Positions 43,260 through 53,011 are shown, counted from the stretch's first letter. The stretch: DNA of 64,000 bases from Ruminiclostridium herbifermentans (GCF_005473905.2 NZ_CP061336.1:1472501-1536500); one strand, 5' to 3'. The notes: generated by a model not told the origin, from the sequence alone. Translations and numbers: made by a program.

Positions 43260-44867
43260 ATGGAGAAAATGGAGAATATATTTATTCATGATGCTACAGC
43301 AACATGGAGTGGTTTTATATATCAGGGTGAGATCGCAATATACTTGGCAGTGAAGAAAATTTGTGAATTAAGGGATGTATATAAATTAGGAATTGATGAG
43401 ATAGGTTCTAAATATCAAATCGAAGTAGAAAACTGTGAGGATATTGCAATTGTAAACATGGATGAAGAAGGAAAAAGATACATTTCAATTCATCAGGTTA
43501 AAAATCAAGATGCTAGTAGCATTGGAGATTATCGACGTCCATTGACACAGCTGATGTTAGAAAAAGGGTTTCATACTAAAGAACATTTAGGAAATCCAGA
43601 AGCATATTTGCATGTCAGTAATAAAATAAGTGAAAAAAGTGAGACTGATATAAACCAACATTTGAAAGAATGGGAAGAGAGCATACGAAATTATTTTTTT
43701 AAGATGAAAGATCTTATTGTAAAACTTGATAAAGTTGATGATAAGAAATCAATTTTGCAAGAGATAAAGAAAGAAGTACATAATGAGCCAATAAAAATTA
43801 ATCGTAAGGAATATAATGAACTGAAAAGAAATATTAAAGATACTTGTAATAAGGAGAGTAACAATATTGAAGAATTAAAGCAAGTGATGGGAGAGCTAAT
43901 TTCTTTTTTAGATAAAAAATTAGGTGCATCTTATATTGATAAGGAGGTACAAGTGTATCAATATGAGGATGGAAATACATTTTGTCGTGGAACAGATATC
44001 TTTAAAAAAATAGTAGAACAAGTAAAAAGATACAAGCAGGATGATAAGAATATTACACTTGAGCAATATGAGTATATAACTGATAAATTACTTCATTATA
44101 TGAGGGGACATGTGATTAAAAGACATCAAAGAAAGCAAAAGGGAGTTACGTTTGAAAAATCGATTGCATTTTGTGACATAATTAATATTTTAAATGATAG
44201 TCTTGAAAATTATGAAAAGGAAGCCAATATTCTCGCATTAAGAAGATTGTATGATGAATATTTATCCCAATATTGTGAATTAGTATGCAAAGAAGCTTGT
44301 TTGGATTCAGAAGACCAAGCTAAAGAGTGTAAATTACAACAAAATGAATACACAAGAGTAGATTTAAACAATGAGGATTTCAAAAAATTATGTTATAGTT
44401 TTAATCCTGATTGCAATAAAACAATTTTTGACCGACGTTGCCTAAACAGTTTACTAGATAAAAATGGGTTAATTAAATCAGTTTTCGAGATTATAAAAAA
44501 AGTTCCAGAGCAGAATTTTATGAAAGAAGATGATAAGACAAGATTTGTAATAGACAATAAAAACAATAATGCATTTTTAACTGCTATTTCAAACAGTATT
44601 AGTAATGTAGTAGTTGATGATATAGTGCAAGGAATAGAAAATAATGCGGAATTAATTAAACCTATTTTTGAAGCAGACCAGATAATTACTGCTAATTTGA
44701 AAGCAAGTAAATCTATTTGGGAAAATAAATATAGTGAAATACAAGAGATATATATAAGAAGTGTAACTGAGATAAACGAAGAGACTAATCAAAACAGTAT
44801 TTGTAAGCCAAAAAAACCAGAGTTTATCAAGTCAGAGGAGATAATTGGAATACTTTCAAATTATTAA
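43260..44867 (+). CDS. ABC-three-component-like system, nuclease-type first subunit
   Basis: 535 residues from ATG 43260, nine bases after GGAGGA; the TTG at 43251 abuts the ribosome site. The N-terminal ~110 residues look like a restriction-endonuclease-fold domain of the kind in ABC-3C and Cap4-like proteins: SGFIYQGEIAIYLAV, EVENCEDIAIV and ISIHQVKNQ give the E...D...QxK pattern. A long helical middle and a C-terminal domain (IFDRRCLNSLL, ANLKASKSIW) follow. This kind of effector is known or predicted to be kept inactive until the ATPase senses invading DNA. It is followed after 15 bp by the second gene. Codon use is very AAA/AAT-rich compared with the housekeeping block, consistent with transfer. 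Confidence 0.75.
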   Translation: MEKMENIFIHDATATWSGFIYQGEIAIYLAVKKICELRDVYKLGIDEIGSKYQIEVENCEDIAIVNMDEEGKRYISIHQVKNQDASSIGDYRRPLTQLMLEKGFHTKEHLGNPEAYLHVSNKISEKSETDINQHLKEWEESIRNYFFKMKDLIVKLDKVDDKKSILQEIKKEVHNEPIKINRKEYNELKRNIKDTCNKESNNIEELKQVMGELISFLDKKLGASYIDKEVQVYQYEDGNTFCRGTDIFKKIVEQVKRYKQDDKNITLEQYEYITDKLLHYMRGHVIKRHQRKQKGVTFEKSIAFCDIINILNDSLENYEKEANILALRRLYDEYLSQYCELVCKEACLDSEDQAKECKLQQNEYTRVDLNNEDFKKLCYSFNPDCNKTIFDRRCLNSLLDKNGLIKSVFEIIKKVPEQNFMKEDDKTRFVIDNKNNNAFLTAISNSISNVVVDDIVQGIENNAELIKPIFEADQIITANLKASKSIWENKYSEIQEIYIRSVTEINEETNQNSICKPKKPEFIKSEEIIGILSNY

Positions 44868-44882
44868 TTAGGAGGTAATAAA

Positions 44883-45644
44883 ATGCGAGAATTCATAGAA
44901 TCAATGTTTGATAGGGAAAAGAAAGTTAAGTTTAATTATCAGGATTATAATACTTTGTTTGTAAAAGAAAAGTATAATACGTTTTATTTATTCTTTTTCT
45001 TGAATAATGAAAATGAATTATTAGAATTGAAAGATAAAGCAGGAGAACTATATCAAACAATAAAAGAAAGTAAAGATATATACAAAGTGGATATGGATAA
45101 AAACGTAACATGCATATATTGCTTGTGTGTTGAAGATGAAAAATATTATGAAACAGAAGCAACAGGTACAATTAGTGAATTAAGTAAAAAGATTTGTCTC
45201 GTTGAAGAAGATTTAAATTACTTCAAAAAGAATGTTTTATTATATACAGATGCTATGGATAAGTTTGCAAGTGAAAATATTGGGGAATTTGATTCACTCT
45301 GTCAGGAGAAAATAACTGAAAGCAATTTCCAAGACTATAAAAAAAATAATATCGAAAACTATCAATATGATTTTCTTATGAATTTATTTATCAAACTTCC
45401 ATTCCTAAATTTTCAAAAATATCTACTAAGGAATAAAAAAGGGTATAGAACAGTGAGCAGCTTTATTGATGAGGAATATAATGAAAAGAAAATTGATAAA
45501 GAGCGAATAATTAATGAAATGAATCAGTTGGAAGGGAAAATTGATGATGAAAATATGTTATATGCATGGTTAGATGAGTTAATAAAAAAGAAAACTAATG
45601 TCGAAAAAAATATATCTTGTGAGGTGATAAACGATGAAGATTAA
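44883..45644 (+). CDS. ABC-three-component-like system, middle component
   Basis: 253 residues, ATG 44883 with AGGAGGT upstream. A soluble, Lys/Glu/Tyr-rich protein with no catalytic motif. The N-terminus FIESMFDREKKVKFNYQDYNTLFVKEKYNTFYLFFFL is followed by helical segments and KLPFLNFQKYLLRNKKGYRTVSSFIDEEY. The assignment as 'middle component' rests on its size, its position between the nuclease-like and SMC-like genes and the absence of other domains. It overlaps the ATPase gene by 11 bases. Confidence 0.65.
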   Translation: MREFIESMFDREKKVKFNYQDYNTLFVKEKYNTFYLFFFLNNENELLELKDKAGELYQTIKESKDIYKVDMDKNVTCIYCLCVEDEKYYETEATGTISELSKKICLVEEDLNYFKKNVLLYTDAMDKFASENIGEFDSLCQEKITESNFQDYKKNNIENYQYDFLMNLFIKLPFLNFQKYLLRNKKGYRTVSSFIDEEYNEKKIDKERIINEMNQLEGKIDDENMLYAWLDELIKKKTNVEKNISCEVINDED

Positions 45645-48054
45645 AAGTCTAGAAATTTGCAATTTTAAACTCTTTGATAAAAATTTTAATGAGATTAGTA
45701 ATATATCGGAAGTAGATCTTATTTTATTGAATGGTCCAAATGGATATGGTAAGACTACTATATTTGATGCTATAGAATTCGCATTAACAGGAGAAATAAA
45801 ACGAATTTATCAATATAGTGATGAACTGGGTGTAAAAAAAAATGACGCATACAATAAGAAAATACTAATTGCAGATGAAACAAAGGAAGCATATATTAAA
45901 TTGTGCTTAGAAGGAAATAAAGGTGAGATAGAAATTCAGCGGATTTACAATCCAGAAAAAGAAAAATTAAATAAAGTATCTAAAGAAAATAACCCGTATA
46001 ATATTTTTAAAAAATTTGAAATGAAGTTAATTGTTGATGGACAGGAAATTAAAGAAACTGAAGAAGTGAACAGAACGCTTCAAGAATATCATCTAAATGA
46101 TATGGGAGATTTTTTTGACAAATGTTGTTTCCTTTCACAAGATGAACATTTAGGATTTTTAAAAAAGGCAAATACAGACAAAGTAGCAGCATTGAAATTT
46201 TTATTTGATATTCCATCTGAACAAAAAGATGAAGAAGATAGAGTTGACAAATTAATGAAATCTCTCAAAAATGAGAATAGGACAAAAAATTTGGGATATA
46301 TAACAAAACTTGAAAATCAAAAAACTAAACTAAATAGTGAAATTGAATCATTAAATAAACATATAAAAGAAGCTACTACAAATAATGAACCTAAAATTAG
46401 CTACCAGCGTCTTTTTCCAGAAAAAACAGTATATTGGGATATGGAGAGCATGACATTAGATGGAGAAAAATATGATGAAGCAATAGCAGAAATAGAAAAG
46501 TTGATTTATTTTTCGGAAAATCAAGAAGCATGTCTTAATTTTTTATATAATAAACCGTTTAAAGATATAATAGAACCTTTTAGAGGAAATGAAAATATTA
46601 TTTATACAGACAATCCGCTTGAGTATACATATAGGTATTACCCATTAGTGAAAGATGAAGAAAAACTTGAGACAACATATTTTGAACAGCAAAAATATAA
46701 TATATTAAAAGAAAATATAAATAAAAGAGAATTACAGAAAATTAACTGGAACTTCATCTCTTCGAAAAAATTGTTAGATGAAGGCGCCATTAATAAAATA
46801 AAAGTAAAGTTAGAGCAAGTGTCTCAATTAGAAAAAACGCAAAGTATCGTATCAAAAGTCGTCACAAGTATTACAAAAACAAGAACAACATTAATGAACC
46901 TTGTTAATGACGCAGTTCAACAATCTATTATTGATGATAAAACTTGTCCACTATGTGGTGCATCATATTCTGAAAAATATGTGCTGGATCAAAAAATTAA
47001 AGCAGAAACAGATATATTACAAGCATTATGTGATAACTCTTCCAAAGAAATTAATGTCATTATTGATAGTTTATATAAAGAGTATTTTGATGCGTTACTA
47101 AAGGATATTGAAAATAAACTAAAAGATACTATCTCAGAAGGCATATTTAACAAGTTACAAGAAGTGAAGAAGAATAAATCTCATATGTATAATATAAAAG
47201 ATTTATTACTAAAATTATCTATTAATTTACCAGAAAAATATACGGAAGATATAATAGAAATTGATAAAGGATATAATGATTTAATTCAAATTATTACTAA
47301 AAAGTTAAGAACTGTTCCTCAGGAAATCGAAATACAATTAAATGTAAAAGATTTTATTCATGAATATGAAAAATATTATGACAAAAATGAAGAAAGTTTT
47401 ATAAAGCTTACAAGTGAAATGCTTCGTACAAAAATTAATTATGTAAAATCATCATTCTTTAATTCCAGTATCAAATTATTAAATGAGAAGAAAAATGAAC
47501 TTGAGAAAACATTGAATAGACTAGAAGAATTGAATAGAATTTATACAGAATTAAGTAATTATCAAGATGCAATTAAAAAGGGGATTAAGGAATATAAGCG
47601 AAAAATAATTCAAGATATAGAACCTCTGTTATATGTATATACTGCAAAAATATTACAACAAAAATTTAATGGAAAGAGTATATATATTAAAACTGATGAT
47701 GATATGGAGAACATACAATTTATTAACTCTGTAGATGATAAACAGGATATCTTATATAATATGAGTTCTGGACAGCTTGCAGCTGTTTCTTTATCATTTT
47801 TGCTCTGTATGAATCAAGTCTATTCAAAACAGGATTTACCTATCCTGTTGATTGATGACCCAATTCAGACAATTGATGACGTAAATATGGTCGGATTGGT
47901 CGATATCTTACGCCATGAATTTGATGATAGGCAGATTTTTATTTCTACACATGAACAGAAATTTGAATGGTATCTTGCATATAAGTATAAAATGACTGGA
48001 AGAGAAATAAAACCCTTTAATATGAAAAATTTATTGTTACTAAATGATAAGTAG
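45634..48054 (+). CDS. ABC-three-component-like system, SMC/RecN-type ATPase
   Basis: 806 residues. Walker A GPNGYGKTT at residues 34-42, then DAIEFALTGEI; Q-loop region FLSQDEHLGF; two coiled-coil arms around a zinc hook CPLC at residues 438-441; ABC signature NMSSGQLAAVSLSFLLCMN; Walker B PILLIDDPIQTIDDVN; and the H-loop STHEQKFEWYL. This is an SbcC/Rad50-like architecture that would bind DNA or DNA ends. The start ATG 45634 follows GAGGTGATA inside the previous gene, indicating translational coupling. With its two partners it forms a probable anti-phage or anti-plasmid operon, likely cargo of one of the Tn7-like elements, although that boundary was not found. Confidence 0.85.
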   Translation: MKIKSLEICNFKLFDKNFNEISNISEVDLILLNGPNGYGKTTIFDAIEFALTGEIKRIYQYSDELGVKKNDAYNKKILIADETKEAYIKLCLEGNKGEIEIQRIYNPEKEKLNKVSKENNPYNIFKKFEMKLIVDGQEIKETEEVNRTLQEYHLNDMGDFFDKCCFLSQDEHLGFLKKANTDKVAALKFLFDIPSEQKDEEDRVDKLMKSLKNENRTKNLGYITKLENQKTKLNSEIESLNKHIKEATTNNEPKISYQRLFPEKTVYWDMESMTLDGEKYDEAIAEIEKLIYFSENQEACLNFLYNKPFKDIIEPFRGNENIIYTDNPLEYTYRYYPLVKDEEKLETTYFEQQKYNILKENINKRELQKINWNFISSKKLLDEGAINKIKVKLEQVSQLEKTQSIVSKVVTSITKTRTTLMNLVNDAVQQSIIDDKTCPLCGASYSEKYVLDQKIKAETDILQALCDNSSKEINVIIDSLYKEYFDALLKDIENKLKDTISEGIFNKLQEVKKNKSHMYNIKDLLLKLSINLPEKYTEDIIEIDKGYNDLIQIITKKLRTVPQEIEIQLNVKDFIHEYEKYYDKNEESFIKLTSEMLRTKINYVKSSFFNSSIKLLNEKKNELEKTLNRLEELNRIYTELSNYQDAIKKGIKEYKRKIIQDIEPLLYVYTAKILQQKFNGKSIYIKTDDDMENIQFINSVDDKQDILYNMSSGQLAAVSLSFLLCMNQVYSKQDLPILLIDDPIQTIDDVNMVGLVDILRHEFDDRQIFISTHEQKFEWYLAYKYKMTGREIKPFNMKNLLLLNDK

Positions 48055-48305
48055 TAGATTACTGCTTGAAACACATAATTATACATTTGCTTTGAATAAT
48101 AGTTTCGAGAAAATATAAATAATAACAATTGTTATATTGATTCGAAAACAAAATACCATACTGTTTTAAGGAATTAGTGGCATGACAAAAGCTGAGTATG
48201 TTAAACTAGTTAATGAGAAATTCCAGTATAATGCAGGTGGAGTTAAAATCATATTAGCTAAAATGTAAATTAATATAATAGGCAAGGTTGAAAGAGAGGA
48301 AAAGG
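48055..48305. other. Short region with a possible toxin-tail remnant
   Basis: 48182-48268 encodes 28 codons, MTKAEYVKLVNEKFQYNAGG then VKIILAKM. This resembles the extreme C-terminus of a larger protein, perhaps a polymorphic toxin, without its body. No ribosome site. It immediately precedes an immunity-like gene. Confidence 0.35.
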
Positions 48306-48683
48306 ATGAATACACATTTAGAAACAGAGTTTTCGAGATGGCTAAGTCGGTATTTTGCATCGGAACTACGAGAAGAGATTAAGGCATTCAATTTTAACTT
48401 ATATGAAAGTGAAGATGATTATCATGTTCAATTGATTGGTTCAAAAACCCTTCCTGAAGAGGATGATGATTGGGCATGTGATGAAGTGTTTACAACAGGA
48501 GAGGATGTATTTCTGGTTTCACGAAAACAGGCTGGTAGTGAATGGAAAGAAGGACTTGAGTTTATAACAAAGCTTGTTAAATGGTATTTAGAGCATGGCA
48601 ATTATGCTGATGTGTTAAAGAGGGTTAAGGTAATTGGAATAGGTTTTGTTGATGGAGATATTGATATAATATATCAGGGATAG
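48306..48683 (+). CDS. Unknown acidic protein, possibly an immunity protein
   Basis: 125 residues from ATG 48306, preceded by GAGGAAAAGG; an in-frame TTG 18 bases earlier is less well placed. A small, acidic, single-domain protein: FSRWLSRYFASELREEIKAFNFNLYE, TLPEEDDDWACDEVF, EGLEFITKLVKWYLEHGNYADVLK, and IGFVDGDIDIIYQG. Size, charge and the short toxin-tail-like frame upstream suggest the immunity partner of a lost polymorphic toxin. I do not recognise a specific family, and a stand-alone function is equally possible. Confidence 0.6.
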   Translation: MNTHLETEFSRWLSRYFASELREEIKAFNFNLYESEDDYHVQLIGSKTLPEEDDDWACDEVFTTGEDVFLVSRKQAGSEWKEGLEFITKLVKWYLEHGNYADVLKRVKVIGIGFVDGDIDIIYQG

Positions 48684-48777
48684 ACTGCTTGGCTAGGAAA
48701 TCCAAAAATTATTTACAAAAGCAATTCTGAAAAGAGTTCGCCTAAAATATATTTACAAAAAGCAGAGGAATCTACAT

Positions 48778-49626
48778 ATGAAATTTAAAAAAGCTGATGC
48801 CGAATTATTTATACCTGATGGAAAACCTGTTGCTGTTGCATTGAAAAGGACAACTTGTATGGCTATTTCTGCACATCAGGATGATATTGAAATAATGGCT
48901 TATCATGGTATTGCACAATGCTTTGGAAGAGATGATGAGTGGTTTTGCGGGGTAGTTGTTACCGATGGTGCTGGAAGCCCAAGGAATGGACGCTATGAGA
49001 AATATACAGATGAAGAAATGAAAAAGACTAGAAAACTTGAGCAGAAGAAAGCAGCCTATGTTGGAGAATATGGGGCTTTGGCACTTCTAGGATATACCAG
49101 CAGTGAGGCTAAGGATAGAAACAATAAAGAGGTAGTAGAAGAAATTAAAGAACTAATAAAAGAAGCTAAACCAAAGGTTGTTTATACTCATAACCTTGCT
49201 GATAAGCATGACACACATGTAGCAGTTGCTATTAGAGTTATAAATGCAATCAGGCTGCTTCCAGAAGAATTTAGACCTCAAAAGGTTTATGGCTGTGAGG
49301 TTTGGAGAGGCCTTGATTGGCTCAATAGTGAAGATAAGGTATTATTTGATGTGTCAGCTCACGCAAATATAGCAGCTGCAGTACTTGGTGTTCATGATTC
49401 TCAAATATGCGGTGGTAAGAGATACGATTTGGCAACAGAGGGAAGAAGACTTGCAAATGCAACATATTCAGAATCACATAAAACTGATTGCTCAAATGCA
49501 CTAAGCTATGCAATGGACTTAACTCCATTAATTAAAGATGATTCACTTGATATAAGTCAATATATCCAAAGCTATATCGAACGGTTTCGAAATGATGTCA
49601 TAGATAGAATCAATGCATTTATGTAA
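48778..49626 (+). CDS. PIG-L family deacetylase
   Basis: 282 residues, ATG 48778 preceded by AGAGGA. LmbE/PIG-L zinc-dependent N-deacetylase, acting on N-acetylglucosaminyl-type substrates. The zinc motif AHQDD (usually AHPDD) lies at residues 32-36 in MAISAHQDDIEIMA. TDGAGSPRNGRY and the downstream His of YTHNLADKHDTHVAV complete the metal site. The Pro-to-Gln change is next to, not in, the metal ligands. There is no signal peptide, so it is cytoplasmic. Neighbours give no pathway; bacillithiol, sugar and antibiotic roles are all known in the family. Confidence 0.88.
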   Translation: MKFKKADAELFIPDGKPVAVALKRTTCMAISAHQDDIEIMAYHGIAQCFGRDDEWFCGVVVTDGAGSPRNGRYEKYTDEEMKKTRKLEQKKAAYVGEYGALALLGYTSSEAKDRNNKEVVEEIKELIKEAKPKVVYTHNLADKHDTHVAVAIRVINAIRLLPEEFRPQKVYGCEVWRGLDWLNSEDKVLFDVSAHANIAAAVLGVHDSQICGGKRYDLATEGRRLANATYSESHKTDCSNALSYAMDLTPLIKDDSLDISQYIQSYIERFRNDVIDRINAFM

Positions 49627-49651
49627 CTAGCTTAACAAATATGTTTAATAG

Positions 49652-49687
49652 ACACCTCATATGATAATATGTTATCATATGAGGTGT
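49652..49687 (+). terminator. Perfect 16-bp hairpin
   Basis: ACACCTCATATGATAA and TTATCATATGAGGTGT around TATG, 26 bp after the PIG-L stop. The following sequence AATTATTTGG has a weak T run. Probably the terminator of that gene. Confidence 0.7.
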
Positions 49688-49958
49688 AATTATTTGGAAT
49701 TGATGTTATATGGACATGGCTATTTGCGAGTAAGGTATAAATTGTCTTTGGAGAGGGTAATTAAGTGATATATGCTTCAATTGAGTGAATTTTTATTCAT
49801 TACCTGTATAAACTTTAGAAATACCAATATTCAAATATTAAGATAATGCCTATGATAAATATTCAAAAAAGTGTAGTAAGAAAATGATATAGATATATTT
49901 TTTGGCTTTTTACTTTTTGAAAAATTTAAATTGAATTGGTTATTTACGGAGGCTCAAA

Positions 49959-50693
49959 GTGAAACAAAATAAATATGATGATAGTATTTTTTTTGAAAAG
50001 TACAGCAATATGGAGCGCTCAAAAAATGGGCTAGAAGCTGCGGGAGAGTGGCATGAACTTAAAAAGATGATGCCAAATTTTCTGAATAAGAGAGTTTTAG
50101 ATTTGGGCTGTGGTTTTGGGTGGCATTGTAGGTATGCAGCAGAGAATGGTGCAAAGTCAGCCATCGGAGTAGATATATCACAAAAAATGTTAAGTGAAGC
50201 AAGGAAAAAAACAAGTTCTGAAAAGATTCAGTATATTTGTATGCCAATTGAGGAAATAGATTTTCCCACTGATTCTTTTGATGTAGTAATAAGTTCTTTG
50301 GCTTTTCATTATATTCAATCATTTGAGGATATTTTAAGCAAAATAAGTAAATGCCTAATAAATGGCGGAGATTTTGTATTTTCTGTGGAACACCCGATTT
50401 TTACTGCACAAGGACCACAGGATTGGCACTATGATAAACAGGGGAACAAGCTGCACTGGCCAGTTGACCGATATTATATCGAAAGTGCTCGTAATGCTGT
50501 ATTTCTAGGGGAGGAAATTTTAAAGTATCATAAAACATTGACGACATACCTAAACGGTCTCATAAAATCAGGGTTTGAAATAACAGGTATTGTTGAGCCC
50601 AAACCAGCAGAAGATTTACTAAATACTGTTCCTGAAATGCTGGATGAACTCCGCAGACCAATGATGTTACTTGTGTCATCACGAAAAAAATAA
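49959..50693 (+). CDS. Class I SAM-dependent methyltransferase
   Basis: 244 residues, GTG 49959 six bases after CGGAGG. Rossmann methyltransferase: motif I VLDLGCGFGWHCRYAA near residues 47-62, motif II GVDISQKML, motif IV-like FDVVISSLAFHYIQSFEDIL and GGDFVFSVEHPIF. The UbiE/Methyltransf_11-type fold gives no substrate. The C-terminal part resembles small-molecule methyltransferases of the SmtA group. It is monocistronic as far as can be seen. Confidence 0.9.
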   Translation: MKQNKYDDSIFFEKYSNMERSKNGLEAAGEWHELKKMMPNFLNKRVLDLGCGFGWHCRYAAENGAKSAIGVDISQKMLSEARKKTSSEKIQYICMPIEEIDFPTDSFDVVISSLAFHYIQSFEDILSKISKCLINGGDFVFSVEHPIFTAQGPQDWHYDKQGNKLHWPVDRYYIESARNAVFLGEEILKYHKTLTTYLNGLIKSGFEITGIVEPKPAEDLLNTVPEMLDELRRPMMLLVSSRKK

Positions 50694-50808
50694 TGTACAA
50701 AAGTGATGAATGACGCATTGAACTATTTTCTTATACAAGCAAGTATAAAACATCAGATAGTTAAGTTGTTGAGGAGAAAACTTAAATATTTTGGGGGAGA
50801 TGTGATAT

Positions 50809-51765
50809 ATGAAACTTAAAAAAAGAAGTATCCTTATAATAGCTGTAATGGTTATTATGACAGTAGTTGGATGTAGTTCACAAAGCACTCATACTTCTTT
50901 AGTACCATCAAATGAAACGGTAGCAGTTTCAACAACAGAATTAACCTCAGTAGAATCAATGGCAGATAAGCAAAATACTTCGAAGAGATTTAAAAAAATC
51001 ACTATTTCAAGTGTTGCATTACAAAAAGAAATGCGTGTAAATGTATATTTGCCTAAGGAATATAGCCAAAATAAAAAATATCCTGTTCTGTATTTAATTC
51101 ATGGATACACGGGAAATGAAGATTCTTGGTTTCCTGACCTTCAGGTTGAAAGGAAGGCGGATAAACTTATTGAAAATAAGGAGATCGAGCCATTAATTAT
51201 TGTTTCTCCACAAATCGATAACAGCTATGGAATCAATTCTGAAGTGTTTTCTATTGAGAACGGTATCGCGCCTTCACATTTTGATAAAGGTATGTACGAA
51301 GACTATCTTTACAAGGAATTAATTCCTTATATTGATGCAAATTATAGTACAATTGCATCAAAAGAAGGTCGATATATAGGAGGATTATCTATGGGCGGCT
51401 GGGTAGCTTTACATATGGCATTTACTTATACAGATATGTTTAGTAAGGTTGGAGGACATAGTCCAGCAATATTTATAGACCAATACCCAGGTAGTGCAAT
51501 GGCCTTTTTGTATCCTACTGAAAAACTTAGAAATGAAAGAGATCCCATTCGTGTAGCTGAGAGTAAAGATCTTACAAGCTTAAAAGTGTTTTTAGATTGT
51601 GGCGATAATGACAGCTATCAATTTTATGAGGGCTGTGAACAACTGAATGAGATATTAAAGTCAAAGGGTGTAGATTCACAGTATCACTTAAGCGCAGGCG
51701 AACATGATGGGGCCTATTGGGAAGCTAATGTTGAAAAATATTTAAAATTCTATGCTGGTAAATAA
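50809..51765 (+). CDS. Esterase lipoprotein (alpha/beta hydrolase, esterase D/feruloyl type)
   Basis: 318 residues, ATG 50809 after GGGGGAG. The N-terminus is a lipoprotein signal (KKRSILIIAVMVIMTVVGCSS, lipid on Cys) followed by a Ser/Thr-rich linker, so the enzyme is anchored outside the cell. The catalytic domain starts near residue 55 and has LYLIHGYTGNEDSW (oxyanion region), the nucleophile elbow GGLSMGGW (Ser) near residue 197, Asp in FLDCGDNDSY and His in SAGEHDGAYW. Putative esterases of this type include S-formylglutathione hydrolase and xylan/feruloyl esterases; secretion favours a polysaccharide ester substrate. A terminator follows at 51908. Confidence 0.87.
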   Translation: MKLKKRSILIIAVMVIMTVVGCSSQSTHTSLVPSNETVAVSTTELTSVESMADKQNTSKRFKKITISSVALQKEMRVNVYLPKEYSQNKKYPVLYLIHGYTGNEDSWFPDLQVERKADKLIENKEIEPLIIVSPQIDNSYGINSEVFSIENGIAPSHFDKGMYEDYLYKELIPYIDANYSTIASKEGRYIGGLSMGGWVALHMAFTYTDMFSKVGGHSPAIFIDQYPGSAMAFLYPTEKLRNERDPIRVAESKDLTSLKVFLDCGDNDSYQFYEGCEQLNEILKSKGVDSQYHLSAGEHDGAYWEANVEKYLKFYAGK

Positions 51766-51860
51766 AGCAGTTGGTTAAACATCAAATTTAGCTTGACTTA
51801 AATCAATTATGATTTTAAGCTGATTATAGCCAGTTTACCAAATCTATAGTAAAAGAGAAA

Positions 51861-51935
51861 TAAACTAAACTTGAGAGATTAGATAAATTCTATGCCGAAA
51901 CAAACTAACCCGGCCATAATGACCGGGTATTTTTA
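51861..51935 (+). terminator. Terminator in a duplicated 67-bp segment, copy 1
   Basis: ACCCGG (51908-51913) pairs with CCGGGT (51923-51928), then ATTTTTATT. The segment 51861-51928 is repeated, with few changes, at 52946-53011. Confidence 0.75.
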
Positions 51936-52189
51936 TTAAATTTGGTCAATTACGCTAAATATTTGACTTACGGGGACGCTATATATCATAAAATGAAAGT
52001 ATATTTAGAGTTGTTATTATAAAAGTTTTATTTTCATAGCCCAAATATAATAATGACAGCATTTGACTATAGCAATTATTGTTCAAGTCTTTGTGATGGA
52101 ATTCGTATAGTGATGACATTTATATCGTTTCAAAAATAAAACTATTGTTTATATTACTGGATATTTAGGTGATTGTAATTAACTATTGC
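51936..52189. other. Intergenic region
   Basis: No gene or clear signal is seen between the esterase terminator and the convergent minus-strand gene. Confidence 0.5.
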
Positions 52190-52990
52190 CTATATATCCA
52201 ATTCAAAATTCAGCGGTCTATACAAAATGCAACATTCAGTAGCTATTTCTTTCGGAATTGAATTAAAAACAGGATGCTCCGCATATTTACCCAATATAGG
52301 TTCGCCGTAAATATCATAAACCTGATGAAAACCACAATATTCGGAACTCATTTTTACACTTTTAGGATTGGTTGCTTCTACGAAAATTCCTTTGTAGCCT
52401 TTATTGTACGCATCTATAATCAAACATTCAACAAGCTTTATTATTACAAATCTCTTTCTATCTTTAAGTGTTGCTCCTGACATAAAACCATGTACATATT
52501 CGTCACCACGGATTTTAGTGCCTGTCTTATGTTCAATTGTACGTACAAGCCTAGCATCTAATTCAGATAGAAAATCGAAAGCAATATTTATAGGAGCAAT
52601 ATTACCTTCAAGCACAGGTAATTCTTCATCAGGATTAAAGTTCTCACAAGCAATTGCGCCTACAACTTTTCCTGAAAGTAAATCTTTTGCAACATAACAA
52701 AGATTTTGTTTAGCTATCACATTCAAATAACCATATACAAATTCATACATGTCAACTACAGATAGGTTTAGGGCATTGACCATTGGCTCACTTATATGAA
52801 CGCCATCCACCTCAACTCCTGCAAAAGATTGGGCAAGGCATTCTGCTGCACCTCTAACTGTCTCTTCATAGTTAGGATTTAATGCTTCAAAGGTTAAGTC
52901 TTTAAAGCTAACCGGACAATAAACAATGTCTTTACTATTTATAAATAAGCTAAACTTAATGAGATTAGATAAATTATAAGATAAAAACAA
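52190..52990 (-). CDS. GNAT-like protein, copy 1, with a displaced 5' end
   Basis: Paralogue of the gene at 53131-53904; the two are clearly related over about 245 residues (FKDLTFEALNPN, RGAAECLAQSFAGVEVDGVHISEPM, CYVAKDLLSGKVVGAIACENFNPDEELP, YKGIFVEATNPKSVKMSSEYCGFHQVYDIYGEP). Homology starts at codon 20 (52933), KDIVYCPVSF. The first 19 codons are encoded by the duplicated terminator segment, and the only start, TTG 52988-52990, lies in its U run without a ribosome site. The fold looks like a GNAT acyltransferase (GKVVGAI beta-strand, EATN and CGF elements); the substrate is unknown. It may be an untranslated duplicate. Confidence 0.65.
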   Translation of the reverse strand: MFLSYNLSNLIKFSLFINSKDIVYCPVSFKDLTFEALNPNYEETVRGAAECLAQSFAGVEVDGVHISEPMVNALNLSVVDMYEFVYGYLNVIAKQNLCYVAKDLLSGKVVGAIACENFNPDEELPVLEGNIAPINIAFDFLSELDARLVRTIEHKTGTKIRGDEYVHGFMSGATLKDRKRFVIIKLVECLIIDAYNKGYKGIFVEATNPKSVKMSSEYCGFHQVYDIYGEPILGKYAEHPVFNSIPKEIATECCILYRPLNFELDI

Positions 52991-53011
52991 GCCCGGCCAT
53001 TTTGACCGGGC
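52946..53011 (-). terminator. Terminator in a duplicated 67-bp segment, copy 2
   Basis: GCCCGG (52991-52996) pairs with CCGGGC (53006-53011). On the minus strand the stem is followed by TTGTTTTTATC, so it ends transcription of the 53131-53904 gene. It is related to 51861-51928. Confidence 0.75.

Noticed and set aside
44932-45171. Minus-strand frame inside the middle component gene
   Set aside because: Antisense shadow with no ribosome site.
48055-48305. Far end of the third Tn7-like element after the ABC-3C-like operon
   Set aside because: No inverted ACAACTTTATT-type sites or terminal TG/CA motifs were found here or further right, so the boundary is left open.
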